This document shows, piece after piece, positions 25,801 to 35,878 of a DNA stretch of 64,000 nucleotides. A program made the translations under genes and the position numbers. This stretch comes from Coniella vitis (taxonomy: Eukaryota > Ascomycota > Sordariomycetes > Diaporthales > Schizoparmaceae): positions 3,356,501 to 3,420,500 of the forward strand of contig WUJK01000004.1 in NCBI GenBank assembly GCA_011317545.1, read 5' to 3'. The notes beneath the pieces are model-generated. The model ran no database searches. It had not been told where the DNA came from and saw only the letters and a program-made list of their open reading frames with translations. Positions within the stretch are counted from its first letter, which is position 1. Each line of letters opens with the position of its first letter.

Positions 25801-26639
25801 TATAGTAGTAGTAATAGTAGTTATTATATTTAGGACTATAAAGGGGAGTATAATACGGCGGCGGCGATAGTTAGTAATGCTGCTATACTACTATATAGTG
25901 GATTAAGAAAGGAGGAGGGAGAAAGGAGGAAGAGGAGGGAGTTTAGACGAGCTATAATAGGCGTAGGAGAAATATAATAGATAGCGCTATACCCCTACTA
26001 TTAATAATAATAGGGGTATAACTAGCTATAATAGCTATTACCTATAATTATAAATAAAGGGCTAGCTATTATTAGTAGAAGGATATATACTTTTACGGAC
26101 TAATAATAGTAAACGCCTTAAGGTATATCTCTAACGCGTTTTAAGCTACTACTCTATACTATTATAAGGGTATTTACGCTATATTAGTAGCTTAGCAGCT
26201 AGCTAGCTCTCTAGTATAGCGCCCTTAGGCTGCTATACTAGTAAGGTTATCGCTAGTATAGTCGACGTATAGTATATATATAATACAGCTTCGGAACTAA
26301 TCTCGGCCGGCATCTAACGTCTAGTAATTATACGGTAATACGCTAACCTAATAAAAACGTAGCTCTATACGGGCTATACTAATAGTATTATATAACTCTG
26401 CTCTAAGACTAATCCCTAGAGCATTTAGCTTCTAGGACGTAGCTAATACGCTATAAAGTAGCCTTCGAGCTAGGGTTATATTACGAATATATATGCTGGG
26501 TGGGTATATATACGCTCCTTAGCAGTACGATAAGCAGTATACGCCGAGATACCCCTTGGAAGGTGTACTAGCGTAACTGGTCCGGCGTTAATTTAATTAA
26601 ATTAAAATTAAAAAAATTAAAAAATATTAGAGTAGTTTA

Positions 26640-28389
26640 TAGCTATACTTTAGGCTATTTAATACTAAAGTATTCTAAGCTATATATAATCGATTACTTA
26701 GTATATAGCGGCGTAGAAGGCGTATAACGCGGTATAATCATTGGTAGAAATATTTAAGATAAATATAATTAAGTCGGGAAGTAATTATTATAAGCTTATA
26801 ATACTAAGAGTATATTCCTAATCGTTAATAATATTAATTTTAATAATAATAATACTAATAACCTAATACTATTACTATTATAACTAATAATAATACTATT
26901 AATAATAATAAGGCTAGATATAACGGATACGCCTTTAAAGCTAAATAACTAGCTTTACCTCCTCCTCGGATTTATTAAAAGCTTTTATAAAACCCTTTAT
27001 TAATACTTTATTATAGGCCTCCTTAGGTATACGAATAATAGTATAATAGGGGCTATTATTCTTACCTATTTATAAAACGTTATATAGCTAGCTATTAACG
27101 GTTATTAAAAAGTCGAGTAAGGGGTTATAGCCTTTATATTAATAGTATTAATAACGAATATTATCTTCGATATCCTAATAATCGCTAAATAACTTACCGG
27201 CGATTATCGAGACTAAGTATTACTTATAAAGTATATTATACTAAGTTATAATACGCCGGCTATTAGGAATAGCCTTATTAGCTTTCTATATCTTTTTATA
27301 CTTAATAGGAATAATAGGTATAATAGTTCTACCTTTATTCTTAATAATATTAGCCTTCTTTTTACCTATCTTAGTCTTAGGTTAAGCGCTAATAATAATA
27401 ATAATATTAATAATACGGATAATATAATAAGAATTAGCTTTAATAAGAGCTATAATCTTAATAGCTTTAGTTTTAGTATTATTATTATTAGTAATAGTAA
27501 TAGAATACTACTTTTTAATAGTAAGTATATTAGTTTAAATAAAGGTAAATATAGAATATTTATTATTATTACTACCGGCGGTAATAATATAATCGATACC
27601 GATATTATTATCGTTACTACTATTATTACTATTATTACTATCGTTTATATAGGTATAATTAGTATTACTATTAGTATTATAATTACTATTATTATTAACT
27701 TTATCCTAATAAGCTTTATTATCGTCCTCTTTATACTTATTATCGCTAATATATATATTAGTAATAGCTTCTTTATTATTAAATATATTATCGGCTTAAT
27801 TATAATTAATATAAAATAAGTTTAATTTATCCTTATCTTCGGTATTATCTTTAATAGCTTTAATATTATCCTTATTCTTATCCTTAAACTTAAGGGTATT
27901 ATTAAGGGCCTTTTATAAGATATTATTATAGTCTTTATTATTATTATAGATATCGTTATTACTATTAAGTATAATCGGCTTTATAGGACTATATAGGAGT
28001 ACACCGTATATTATAAGAATAATACCCTCTTTAATAGCTTTAGATTCTATTAATAGGCTTATTTGTTAATAGTATTTAATTAATAGAGTCTAAGTATAAT
28101 CTTTAAGCTATATTTTATAACTATTTTAATATCTATATAGATATATAATTAGAAAGCTATAATACTTTAGAATAATACTAGGTATAATATTTTAAGAGTT
28201 TAAGCTAGTTTATTTAGATTAATTAGTTCGACTTACGTTTCTTAGCTATATAAGTATTAATAGCGGTTATAATATAGCGCGCTTTAGTATACTTACCTAT
28301 ATATTATTAAGAGATATTAATAAGCTATTATATGTTTAGAGAGGCGTATAAATGGAGTAGATATATTTACTTCCTTTCTTAGAAGGTAT
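26640..28389 (-). pseudogene. Antisense ORF in the 3' module of LINE A
   Basis: Third and most decayed copy. The start region is at 28387-28389 (ATA for ATG, then P-S-K-K-G-S-K). The AG-rich tract upstream is at 28494-28533. The interval begins almost where the retained 3' piece of LINE A begins, so only the very end of the ORF could be missing. Product unknown. Confidence 0.55.
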
Positions 28390-29207
28390 AATGATAGTAA
28401 ATATAATAGTAGTAATATTAGAAGCCCTAATAGAAAGTTTAGTATAGTAGCGGCGTAGGCTAATAATACTATTATACGGCTATATAATAAAATAAAAGAG
28501 AGAGAGGAGAGAAAGAGAAAGAGGAGAGAGTTTAAGTAATTTATAAAAGGGGTAGAAGTATAATGAACGGTATAATACCCCTATTAATAATAATAATAAG
28601 GGTACTTCTAGTTATAATAGCTATTATTTATATTTATAGATAAAGGGCTAGCTATTATTAATAGGACAATATATATTTTTATAAACTATTAATAGTAAGC
28701 GCTTTGAAATATATCTCTAATATATTCTAAGCTATTACTTTATATTATTATAAGGATATCTATATTATAATAATAGGTTAATAACTAGTAACCTTTCTAG
28801 TATAGCGCCCTCGGGCTTTTATACTAGTAAGGTTATTACTAATATAATCGGTATATTAAATATATATAAAATAGGCTTAGGACCGGTCTCGGCCGATACC
28901 TAATGCTTAGTAGCTATACGATAATACGCTAACCTAATATATACTAGCTCTATACGGGCTATATAAATAATATTATATAACTCTATTCGAAAATTAATCC
29001 CTAGAGTATTTAGCCTCCAGGATATAGCTAATACGCAATTAAGTATCTTTTAGGCTTAGGTTATATTATAATTATATATACTAAATAGGTATATATATAC
29101 TTCTTAGTAGTACGATAGGCGATATACGCCGAGATACCCCTTAGAAGGTATACTAGTGTAACTAATCCGGCGTTAATTTATATAAATAAATAAATAAATA
29201 AATAAAT

Positions 29208-29220
29208 ATTAGTAACTTTA
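29208..29220 (+). repeat. Target-site duplication, right, of LINE A
   Basis: ATTAGTAACTTTA, pairing with 5261-5273. The Gypsy RNase H frame continues directly after it. Confidence 0.85.
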
Positions 29221-30720
29221 ATAAGAAACTAAATAAATAAAAACTTAATTATAAGACGCTAGATTAAGAACTTATAATAATAGTAGAAACTATTAAGAAA
29301 TAATAATATTATCTTATTAATATAAAATAATAGATGTTTATCTATACGGATTATAAGAATCTTTAAGCGTTTACTTTAATAAAGTTACTTAATAAGTAAT
29401 AAATTAGGTAATATAAATTCCTTTTAAAATTCGATTTTAAAATTATCTATTATAAAGGTAAAGAAAACGAGTAAATAAACGCTTTTAATAGAAGATTAGA
29501 TTATTATAATAAAAATAATAAAGATTAAGATAATATAATATTCTTTGAGGAAGATATTTAAGGATAACTAATCCCTATTATTAGAGAATTTAATATAACT
29601 TTTAAGATTAACGGTTAAACCTATGACTTTGAAAATATAATAAAAGAAAATAAAGAGAATTATATTAGATTAATATATAAAGTACCTATATATAGATATA
29701 AAGGAATTAAGGTAACTTATAAGCGGATTAAAAGATAATAAAATACCCTAAAATTATAATAATTAATAGTAAAAGTTATTAGTAATTATAAGCTTTATAA
29801 AAAGAATAACTTCGATAGATATAAATCCTATAAACTATTTAAGCCTTTTTTACTATTAATATATATCTAATAATCGATTAGCTTAAACTTTATCGTTAAG
29901 CTTTTAAGTTTATAAGAACCTTTAATTATAATATATTATAATAATATCTTAGTAGTGATTTATAAGCTAAGTAAGTATATATATTTTCTATTATTCAAGG
30001 AAAATAATAATATATTAAACCTTACTTATACTTTTACTGGAAATATTATCGCTAATTATAGAATATTAGAAGAGATATCTTAAATAAAAGTAGTATATTT
30101 ATTTTATACTTTTAGACCTTAGTATTTAAATACCTTAAAATAGAATAGAAACTCTTTATATCCTATTACTTAGAAACTAACGGATAAATAGAAAGGATAA
30201 ACTAGATATTTAAATAATACCTATAATATTATATTAATTATAAATAAGATAATTAGGTTAAACTCTTACTTATAATATTATTCGTATACAATAGTATAAA
30301 TATTACTATTATAAATATCTCTTTATTCGAAGTAAATTATAGAAGACAAAATCTACTTTTAATATATAAATATTAGAATTAAACGCCTGTTCAATAAACT
30401 TAATTATAGAAAACTCGGACCTTTTGAAATTAAGGAAAAAGTTTTAGATTTCAACTATAAACTCGACCTCCCTAATAATATAAAAATATATCTAATATTT
30501 TATATTTTACTCTTTAAACCTATATTAAAGGATACCCCTCCCGAAATATAAATAGAACTTAAAGAATAAGAAGAAAAGGAAGTAGAATATATACTCGATA
30601 TTAAATTAGATAATTAAAGATAAGTTAACTTCCTAGTTAAATGAAAGGATTATAATTATAAAAATAACTTATAATAATTATAGAATAATATAGAAAACAT
30701 AAACTAAGTAATTTATAACT
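29221..30720 (+). pseudogene. Gypsy pol remnant, part 2: RNase H end, integrase, chromodomain
   Basis: RNase H resumes with KKLNK (from SRKL) and a decayed ELNYETLDKEL segment at about 29,250, and ends in YKGKEN near 29,457. The integrase core shows LDFIVK as LNFIVK near 29,892, with the first catalytic Asp changed to Asn, and a TDGQTER-like box at 30173-30223. A C-terminal chromodomain follows at 30579-30710 (EVEYILDIKL, then LVKWKDY at 30633-30653 with the Trp as TGA). These place the element in the chromoviruses. Stops are RIP type throughout. Confidence 0.83.
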
Positions 30721-31558
30721 ATCTTATATTAGATAAATAGAATACCGGAAAACTCTTTATTAAATTTAATGCTAGATTAATAAATATTTATAAGAAACTC
30801 TTTAATAAAATCCTCGAATAAGTATATAAAAACCTCCGGAACTAAGGGAAGTACTTATTAATAATTAAACGCCCTATTACTTAATATACTAATGGAATTC
30901 CTTATATTACTATTAATACTAATATTAATATTAAAATCTAGTTTCGATTAATCTACTTTATTAAATTTTTAAAGTAAGGAATTAGGAATAATTTTAAGTA
31001 TCAAACCTATAAGCTCCGAAATTATAGCTTTACGCTTAGCCTTCTTACGCTTAATATAATCTAATTCCTTAACTAAGCTTAGATTATAACAGATAGTCTA
31101 AGTTATTCTCTTATATTATATCTTTTTTTATTTTCGTAAATATATTAAATATTCTTTTAACTCCTTAATTTTATCCTTTAAGCGTTAATGTTAACGAGAA
31201 ATATTATAAATATTAGTAGAATTAAGCTTAAATATATTATAACGAGATTTATTTAAATAAGTATGCTCGGTATAACGATCGAAATAGCTATAAATATTTA
31301 ATAGGAAGTTAAACTATAATTCTTATAATTAGAATAAGAAGGTATCTTAATATAATATTAAAAAATAAATTAAAGAAGAAAATTCCGCTTAAACCGGTTT
31401 AAGAGTAATAGATAAGGAATTCTTTCGAAAATAAGTTTTATTAACTTTAGAAGATATAACGAATTAGGAAAGTATAATCCGAAGTAAGAATATTAAGTAA
31501 GATTATTTAAGAAATAAGAAAATAATCTTTAGGGATAAAGATTATAGAAGAAAGATAA
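30721..31558. other. AT-rich tail of the Gypsy internal region, unassigned
   Basis: Lies between the chromodomain and the 3' LTR. No domain recognised and many stops in all frames. A polypurine tract just before the LTR is plausible (AGAAGAAAGA at about 31,546) but not certain. Confidence 0.4.
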
Positions 31559-32030
31559 TATTATAACCTAGGGTTATAGAGATTATTAGAATAAGCTAAT
31601 ATAATATAGCAAATATCGGATCGGATTTATATTAAATCGATTAAGGATCTCTTATATAATTAAGAAGTATAGATTAGTAATATAGGATTAGGTAATTAGG
31701 GTTATAAGCTAATTAGAGATAGATTATCTAGATTATAAATAATCTAATAGATTTAGGATTATCTAGATTATTAATAATCTAAATAATCCGGTTATAGTTA
31801 TAGGAATAATAGAAGGATATAAAGATAAATAGTTTTTTAGTTATTAAATAGTTTTCTTTATAATCTTTAGTTATAAATCTAAGTATTATTTTATATAATA
31901 GGGTAATTTCTCTTAACTACTTATAATACTTAATATTACTTAGTAATATATAATAACTTAAAAGTAATACTTCCTCCTCCTACAAATATATATATATAGG
32001 TATTTCTAGAATCCGGGATTTAAGTAAGCA
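31559..32030 (+). repeat. Gypsy 3' LTR
   Basis: Direct repeat of 662-1144 (see that entry). The two LTRs differ by many transitions, so divergence here measures RIP rather than age. Confidence 0.85.
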
Positions 32031-33097
32031 CTATTATAATATAGCGGCTTAAGAGTATATTTATTTAAATATAGGGTTCTTATTATAATAATACTATTTT
32101 ATTATTATAAATAATAGAAATAATAAAGTATATTATTCTAAATTATCCGGAAAAGGAATAAAAGTAAGTTTAATTATAATTAATAGCTATAAATAAAATA
32201 GCAATTTTGCTATTATTATATATATATTATAATATATTATTAACCAACCCTAGAATTATAGGTATTATAATAAAATAGCTATTAGAAAGCAGGAAAATTA
32301 TAGTTTTTTTACTAGTAAGGTATATTATAGCTAGGGAAGCGCTAGGTATAAAGCTTAAAAAGGGTAAAAAGAGGAGGTAAGGAGTAATATATATCTAATT
32401 AGCCTAATTAGTAAGAACTAGCGATTAAGCGAGGAGAATAAGAAGTTAATACTATATAAATATAGTAATAAATAAATATAATTATAGGTTTTTCTCGGGT
32501 ATTCGGTTTCTTATTAAATAAAAAAGAAAGAGGTTCCCGATATTAGATATTTTAAGTAAAATAGAGTATAATATAATAATAATAATATTATTATATTTTT
32601 TCTACTATTTAATATCTTATTAATATTTTAACAACTATTATACCAAGGTTATTTTATATAATAACCGCTTTTTTATAACGGTTTAATATATTTATATTAT
32701 AAATCTTTAATATTTATAATATATATTTAATAGTCTTTATATTTAATTTTAATTTAAAGATATTTCGAATATTATCTTTTATTGATAATATAATTTTAAT
32801 TACTAGTCTTTTATAGCCTTTTAATTAGATAAATATTATATTTATTCTACTTTTATAATCGCTTTTACCGTAGTTAAGTAGTAAAAACTCTGTATAAATT
32901 CGCCGTCCGCCGTTTATATTTATTAGTATCTTTAATAGCGCTACGCTGATATTATACGATTAATATAATATTATCGCTTAATATTTATAAGATTACTACT
33001 TCTTTTTATCTTAGTTTGGTACTTTGATTTATCGGAATCGTCGAGTTTTCTCGAGTTTAGTCTCTTTTTAAATAATAATAATAATAATTTAATAAAC
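32031..33097. other. AT-rich DNA between the Gypsy element and the aspartyl-tRNA synthetase gene
   Basis: RIP-like, AT-rich, with no recognised domain. A short AAT run lies at about 33,070-33,090. TG dinucleotides reappear from about 33,010, so the RIP edge lies here. It must hold the 3' UTR and polyadenylation site of the aspartyl-tRNA synthetase gene, whose stop codon is at 33098-33100. Confidence 0.5.
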
Positions 33098-34928
33098 TTA
33101 TGGGAAAAGTCGACTAGGTGTCCTGGGATAGTACGCTGCTAACTGAACATTGGGCAAGTTGAGGTAGAAAGCCACGACTCGATCTAGGCCAATGCCGCCA
33201 CCACCGTGTGGCGGACATCCACCTTGCCTGAAAACGTTCACATACTCTTTGAGACCGGGCGCACTGGGATCGACGCCCTTCTTGCGCATGCGCGCTTCCA
33301 ACTCGGCTGGGAGATTAATACGCTGGCCTCCCGACATGATTTCCTGGCCGCGCATGAAGAAGTCGTAGGCGTTGGTGACTTGTGGGTTTTCTGGGTCCTC
33401 CTTGGCGTAGAAAGGACGCGCAGACTCTGGGAACTTGTCGAGGACGTAAAAGTCGGTGCCGTATTTCTTACGGATGATAGCGCCCAGGGCCTTTTCCTGG
33501 GCTGTCGACATATCTTCGTCGTCGGTTACCTCGCGGAACTCCTCGGGACCCTCTTCGCGCAGAAGCTTCTGACCCTCAGCAAAGGTTAGACGGACTTCCT
33601 TGCCATCTTCAGGCAGCTTGAAAGGCTCCGAAGGGTAAATGGAGCGGACAAGAGCGATCTCTTCCTTGCAACGTTCTTCGAGGTTGCGGAAAATGTGCAT
33701 CAAGACACCCTCAAGGGTATAGATGACCTCGTGGTAGGATTCTTCAATCTCCATTTCAATATCGAGACCGGTGAACTGAGACAATTTGTGTTAGCGACAT
33801 GTCAGAAAGAGAATTGGGCGAGAGATCTCGGGTATTTAGTGCAAAGGCGAAGCAAGGGTTAATATAACGTACTTCAGTCATATGCCTTGGCGTGTTGGAG
33901 TTTTCTGCGCGGAAGACAGGGCCGATACAGTAGACGCGTTTCCGGCCACCGGCAATCTCCATCTGCTTGTAGAATTGAGGCGACTGAGCGAGGTAAGCAC
34001 TCTTGCCAAAGTAGGGCAAACCAAAGACGTTGGCACCACCCTCAGACGCCGCGCCAATCAAGCAAGGAGGCTCAAAGGAGTGGAAGCCGTCCTTCTTGAG
34101 GTATTCGGCAAAAAGATCGCGGACATTTTCGCGGACCGTCTGTATAGCCTGCTGCAGAGGTGCTCGCTTGTGCATGACGATATTGTCCAGGTGTGTCTCG
34201 AGGGTGGCGGACTGGCCTGGAGCAGCACCGCCCGAGATGCTCAGCTCCTGCATCTTGCCATCGACGTCGAAGCTGCTGATGGCTGCGTTTGAGGCATTCA
34301 TGGTTAGGCCGAGCATCTCGGGTCCACGGGCAATGCAGTAGATCTTGGTGATGTGCAGCTCGTAGTTGGAGACCTTGCAGCTCTTGACGGGCTCAAGGGG
34401 CTTTTGGACGGTAGCCTCAAGGGCGACGTAGCTCTCGACACTGATAGCACCAACCCACTTGACCATTTGCTTCGAGACAGGCTCGCCATCGGCGCTCGCA
34501 GCAATGACACCCTGGATACTCCAGTCCCCAATCTCGCGCAGCTCCACAAAGCACATCTTGGCACCTTGCATGCGACTCTTTTGGATCCAGGCACGCAACT
34601 TGACGGACTTGCCCAGATGCTCCTCACTGTAATCCCGAAGAGCGACCTTGGGGGCGGACAAGATGACCAGGTCGCGGTCTCCGTAATTGTCCTTGGCCTT
34701 GTCCTCGGTGTTCTCCTGTGCCTTGGCGGCGGCGGCAGCAGCTTCGCGCTCAGCAGCACGCTTGGCCTTCTCGGCTTCTTTCTTTGCTTTGGCCTCGGCC
34801 TTCTTCAACGCCTTCTTGGAAGGTCCGGCCTCGCCATCGGCTCCAGCGTCGGCCCCGGCGTCGGCCGCTGGAGCTGCTGCGGGAGCAGCCTCCGCGGGAG
34901 AAGCAGTCGTCTTTTGCTCGTCGGCCAT
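33098..34928 (-). CDS. DPS1: Cytosolic aspartyl-tRNA synthetase
   Basis: Charges tRNA-Asp with aspartate in the cytosol; class II synthetase. Two exons, 34928-33873 and 33775-33098, with a 97-bp intron (GTACGT donor, GCTAAC branch, TCTCAG acceptor) give 577 aa. The join restores HMTE-FTGLDIEMEI, the conserved motif 2 surroundings. Seen in order: an Ala/Lys-rich charged N-terminal extension (about residues 1-90, typical of eukaryotic cytosolic forms and used in tRNA binding), an OB-fold anticodon-binding domain (about 105-220), then the catalytic domain with motif 2 FRAEN (about 337) and motif 3 GGGGIGLDRVV (543-553). The C-terminus ends PRTPSRLFP, keeping the PRxPxR pattern. The start ATG is the first in frame and precedes the extension. 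The gene appears intact although RIP-type DNA begins right at its 3' end. Identity is near certain; the yeast symbol is used. Confidence 0.95.
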
Positions 34929-35878
34929 GGTTTCGTGGTGGGAAGGGGAATGTGTCTGCGTGGGTTGTAGATCGCCGAAAGGGCACGCTTTGAGGTCCGC
35001 GTAGCTACTGGAGCGTGCAGTGAAAAGTAATCAGAAAGCTCAGATCGATCAATTGCAGGAGGGGGTAAGTAGTGAAGAGAAAAGAAAAGAAGCGTGGAGT
35101 GTGTGACTCACCCACTGGATCGTTATTTCGAACGAGGAACTCAAGGGTGTGTAACCTGCCTTGCCTTGTACTATATATTGGAAGAGGGGCACCCGTAGCT
35201 CGGCGGAAAGTAGTGTGTGTGTGGAGGGGTAGGTTTTAACGAGCCCTGCAGGGCTGCAGGGATGCGGGTGGTAGTGGGGTGGCAGGGTGGGCAGGGTGGC
35301 TTGCCTTTGTCGCCAAAGCATCTGATTAAGGAACAGTACCCAGTACTTGCGGGAGAGAAAGCGCCAGGGTTTGAAGGATCCATGCCTCCCTCACCAATCA
35401 GTCTTGCTGATTTGATCTACGAAATCCACTCCCGTCGAATCACGAGCATCGATGCATGTGTGTACTGGTCACTGAGTTTTGGGCGTTCCGTTGATGCCCA
35501 TACACCCTCTCATCGCCACAGCCATTGCAAAATGCGAAAAGCTAGGAACCGACTCATTTCTCGCAATGTGTGTTGCGTGTTCCCGTCGCTATGCTGAACA
35601 GGAAAAGAAAACCGAGACTGGAGTATCAAGCCCGCCATCCAGCTATTCACAGCTCCAAACGAGCCGAGGCCTACCAATTAATATAACCCTGTGCCGTGGC
35701 CTATCCTCTGTGCATCTGTATGTGTATGTACTTTATGCGGGAGCATTGCGTCTCCCTCCTCTTCCTAGCTCCCCCAAGCTCGCCCATTTATCTCCCTTCT
35801 CTTGATTCTTGGGGGGGGGGTATCATATATTCTTTTGTTCGGGCGCTCCATCCACGCGCCCTCCGTAATGGGAAAGCC
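34929..35878. other. Intergenic: aspartyl-tRNA synthetase promoter and KOG1 3' region
   Basis: Both neighbours are on the - strand, so this 950-bp stretch holds the KOG1 terminator (left of 35879) and the upstream region of the synthetase gene. It contains a poly-G run at 35811-35820. No coding region is supported. Confidence 0.6.

Larger units (their letters stand above)
9807..26621 (+). mobile_element. LINE copy B, full length, split by LINE C and LINE D
   Basis: Second-level LINE inserted in copy A. Its 5' end (CTTCC-AATACTTTTCTCG at about 9811) matches those of A (5280) and C (20,800, reverse strand). The body is 9807-12518 plus 20821-26621. Removing insert D and its duplicated site gives about 8.28 kb, almost equal to copy C (8,286 bp). 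The flank AAATATT (9800-9806 and 26622-26628) is a possible 7-bp TSD, weaker than those of the other copies. The 3' end is GGCGTTAATTTAATTAAAT followed by an A-rich tail. It is less mutated than copy A. Confidence 0.87.
5274..29207 (+). mobile_element. LINE copy A (split by LINE B)
   Basis: Non-LTR retrotransposon inserted in the Gypsy RNase H gene. The body comprises 5274-9806 and about 26629-29207, ending in an (AAAT)n tail at about 29180-29207, and is flanked by the 13-bp TSD. Against copies B and C it lacks the stretch matching B 22,900-24,010 (about 1.1 kb, RNase H and downstream) at the point where B sits. It is the most heavily mutated of the long copies, in keeping with being the oldest LINE here. 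Order of parts: ORF1-like region, endonuclease (about 7140-7800), reverse transcriptase (YADD box decayed at 9099-9110), then the 3' module with the antisense ORF. Confidence 0.85.
662..32030 (+). mobile_element. Chromodomain Gypsy LTR retrotransposon (chromovirus), RIP-decayed and split by LINEs
   Basis: Outermost element of the nest. Two direct repeats of about 475-483 bp (662-1144 and 31559-32030) are its LTRs. Between them, in the order expected for Ty3/Gypsy, are a gag zinc knuckle (2096-2137), reverse transcriptase (active-site box at 4748-4759), RNase H (about 5150-5273 and on from 29221), integrase (about 29830-30250) and a C-terminal chromodomain (30579-30710). The body is interrupted at 5274-29207 by LINE copy A and everything nested in it; without this the element is about 7.4 kb, normal for the family. 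All reading frames are broken by RIP-type transitions, so it is dead. Some fungal chromodomain integrases direct insertion to heterochromatin, which would fit its place in a repeat block; that is family knowledge, not seen here. Confidence 0.88.

Noticed and set aside
12519..26600. The region first looked like one giant palindromic or foldback transposon with AAAT ends.
   Set aside because: The 16-bp TSD at 12503-12518/20805-20820 and the continuation of LINE B across it show one LINE inserted into another in opposite orientation.
1..33000. Subtelomere or centromere.
   Set aside because: No TTAGGG repeats, and one nested transposon block alone does not show a centromere. It remains possible as part of a larger heterochromatic region.
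34353..34970. Long + strand reading frames over the aspartyl-tRNA synthetase gene.
   Set aside because: They are the antisense shadow of the synthetase exon and show no domain of their own.
35217..35597. A 126-codon + strand frame between KOG1 and the synthetase gene.
   Set aside because: No conserved features, no splice or family support, and located in the promoter/terminator interval.
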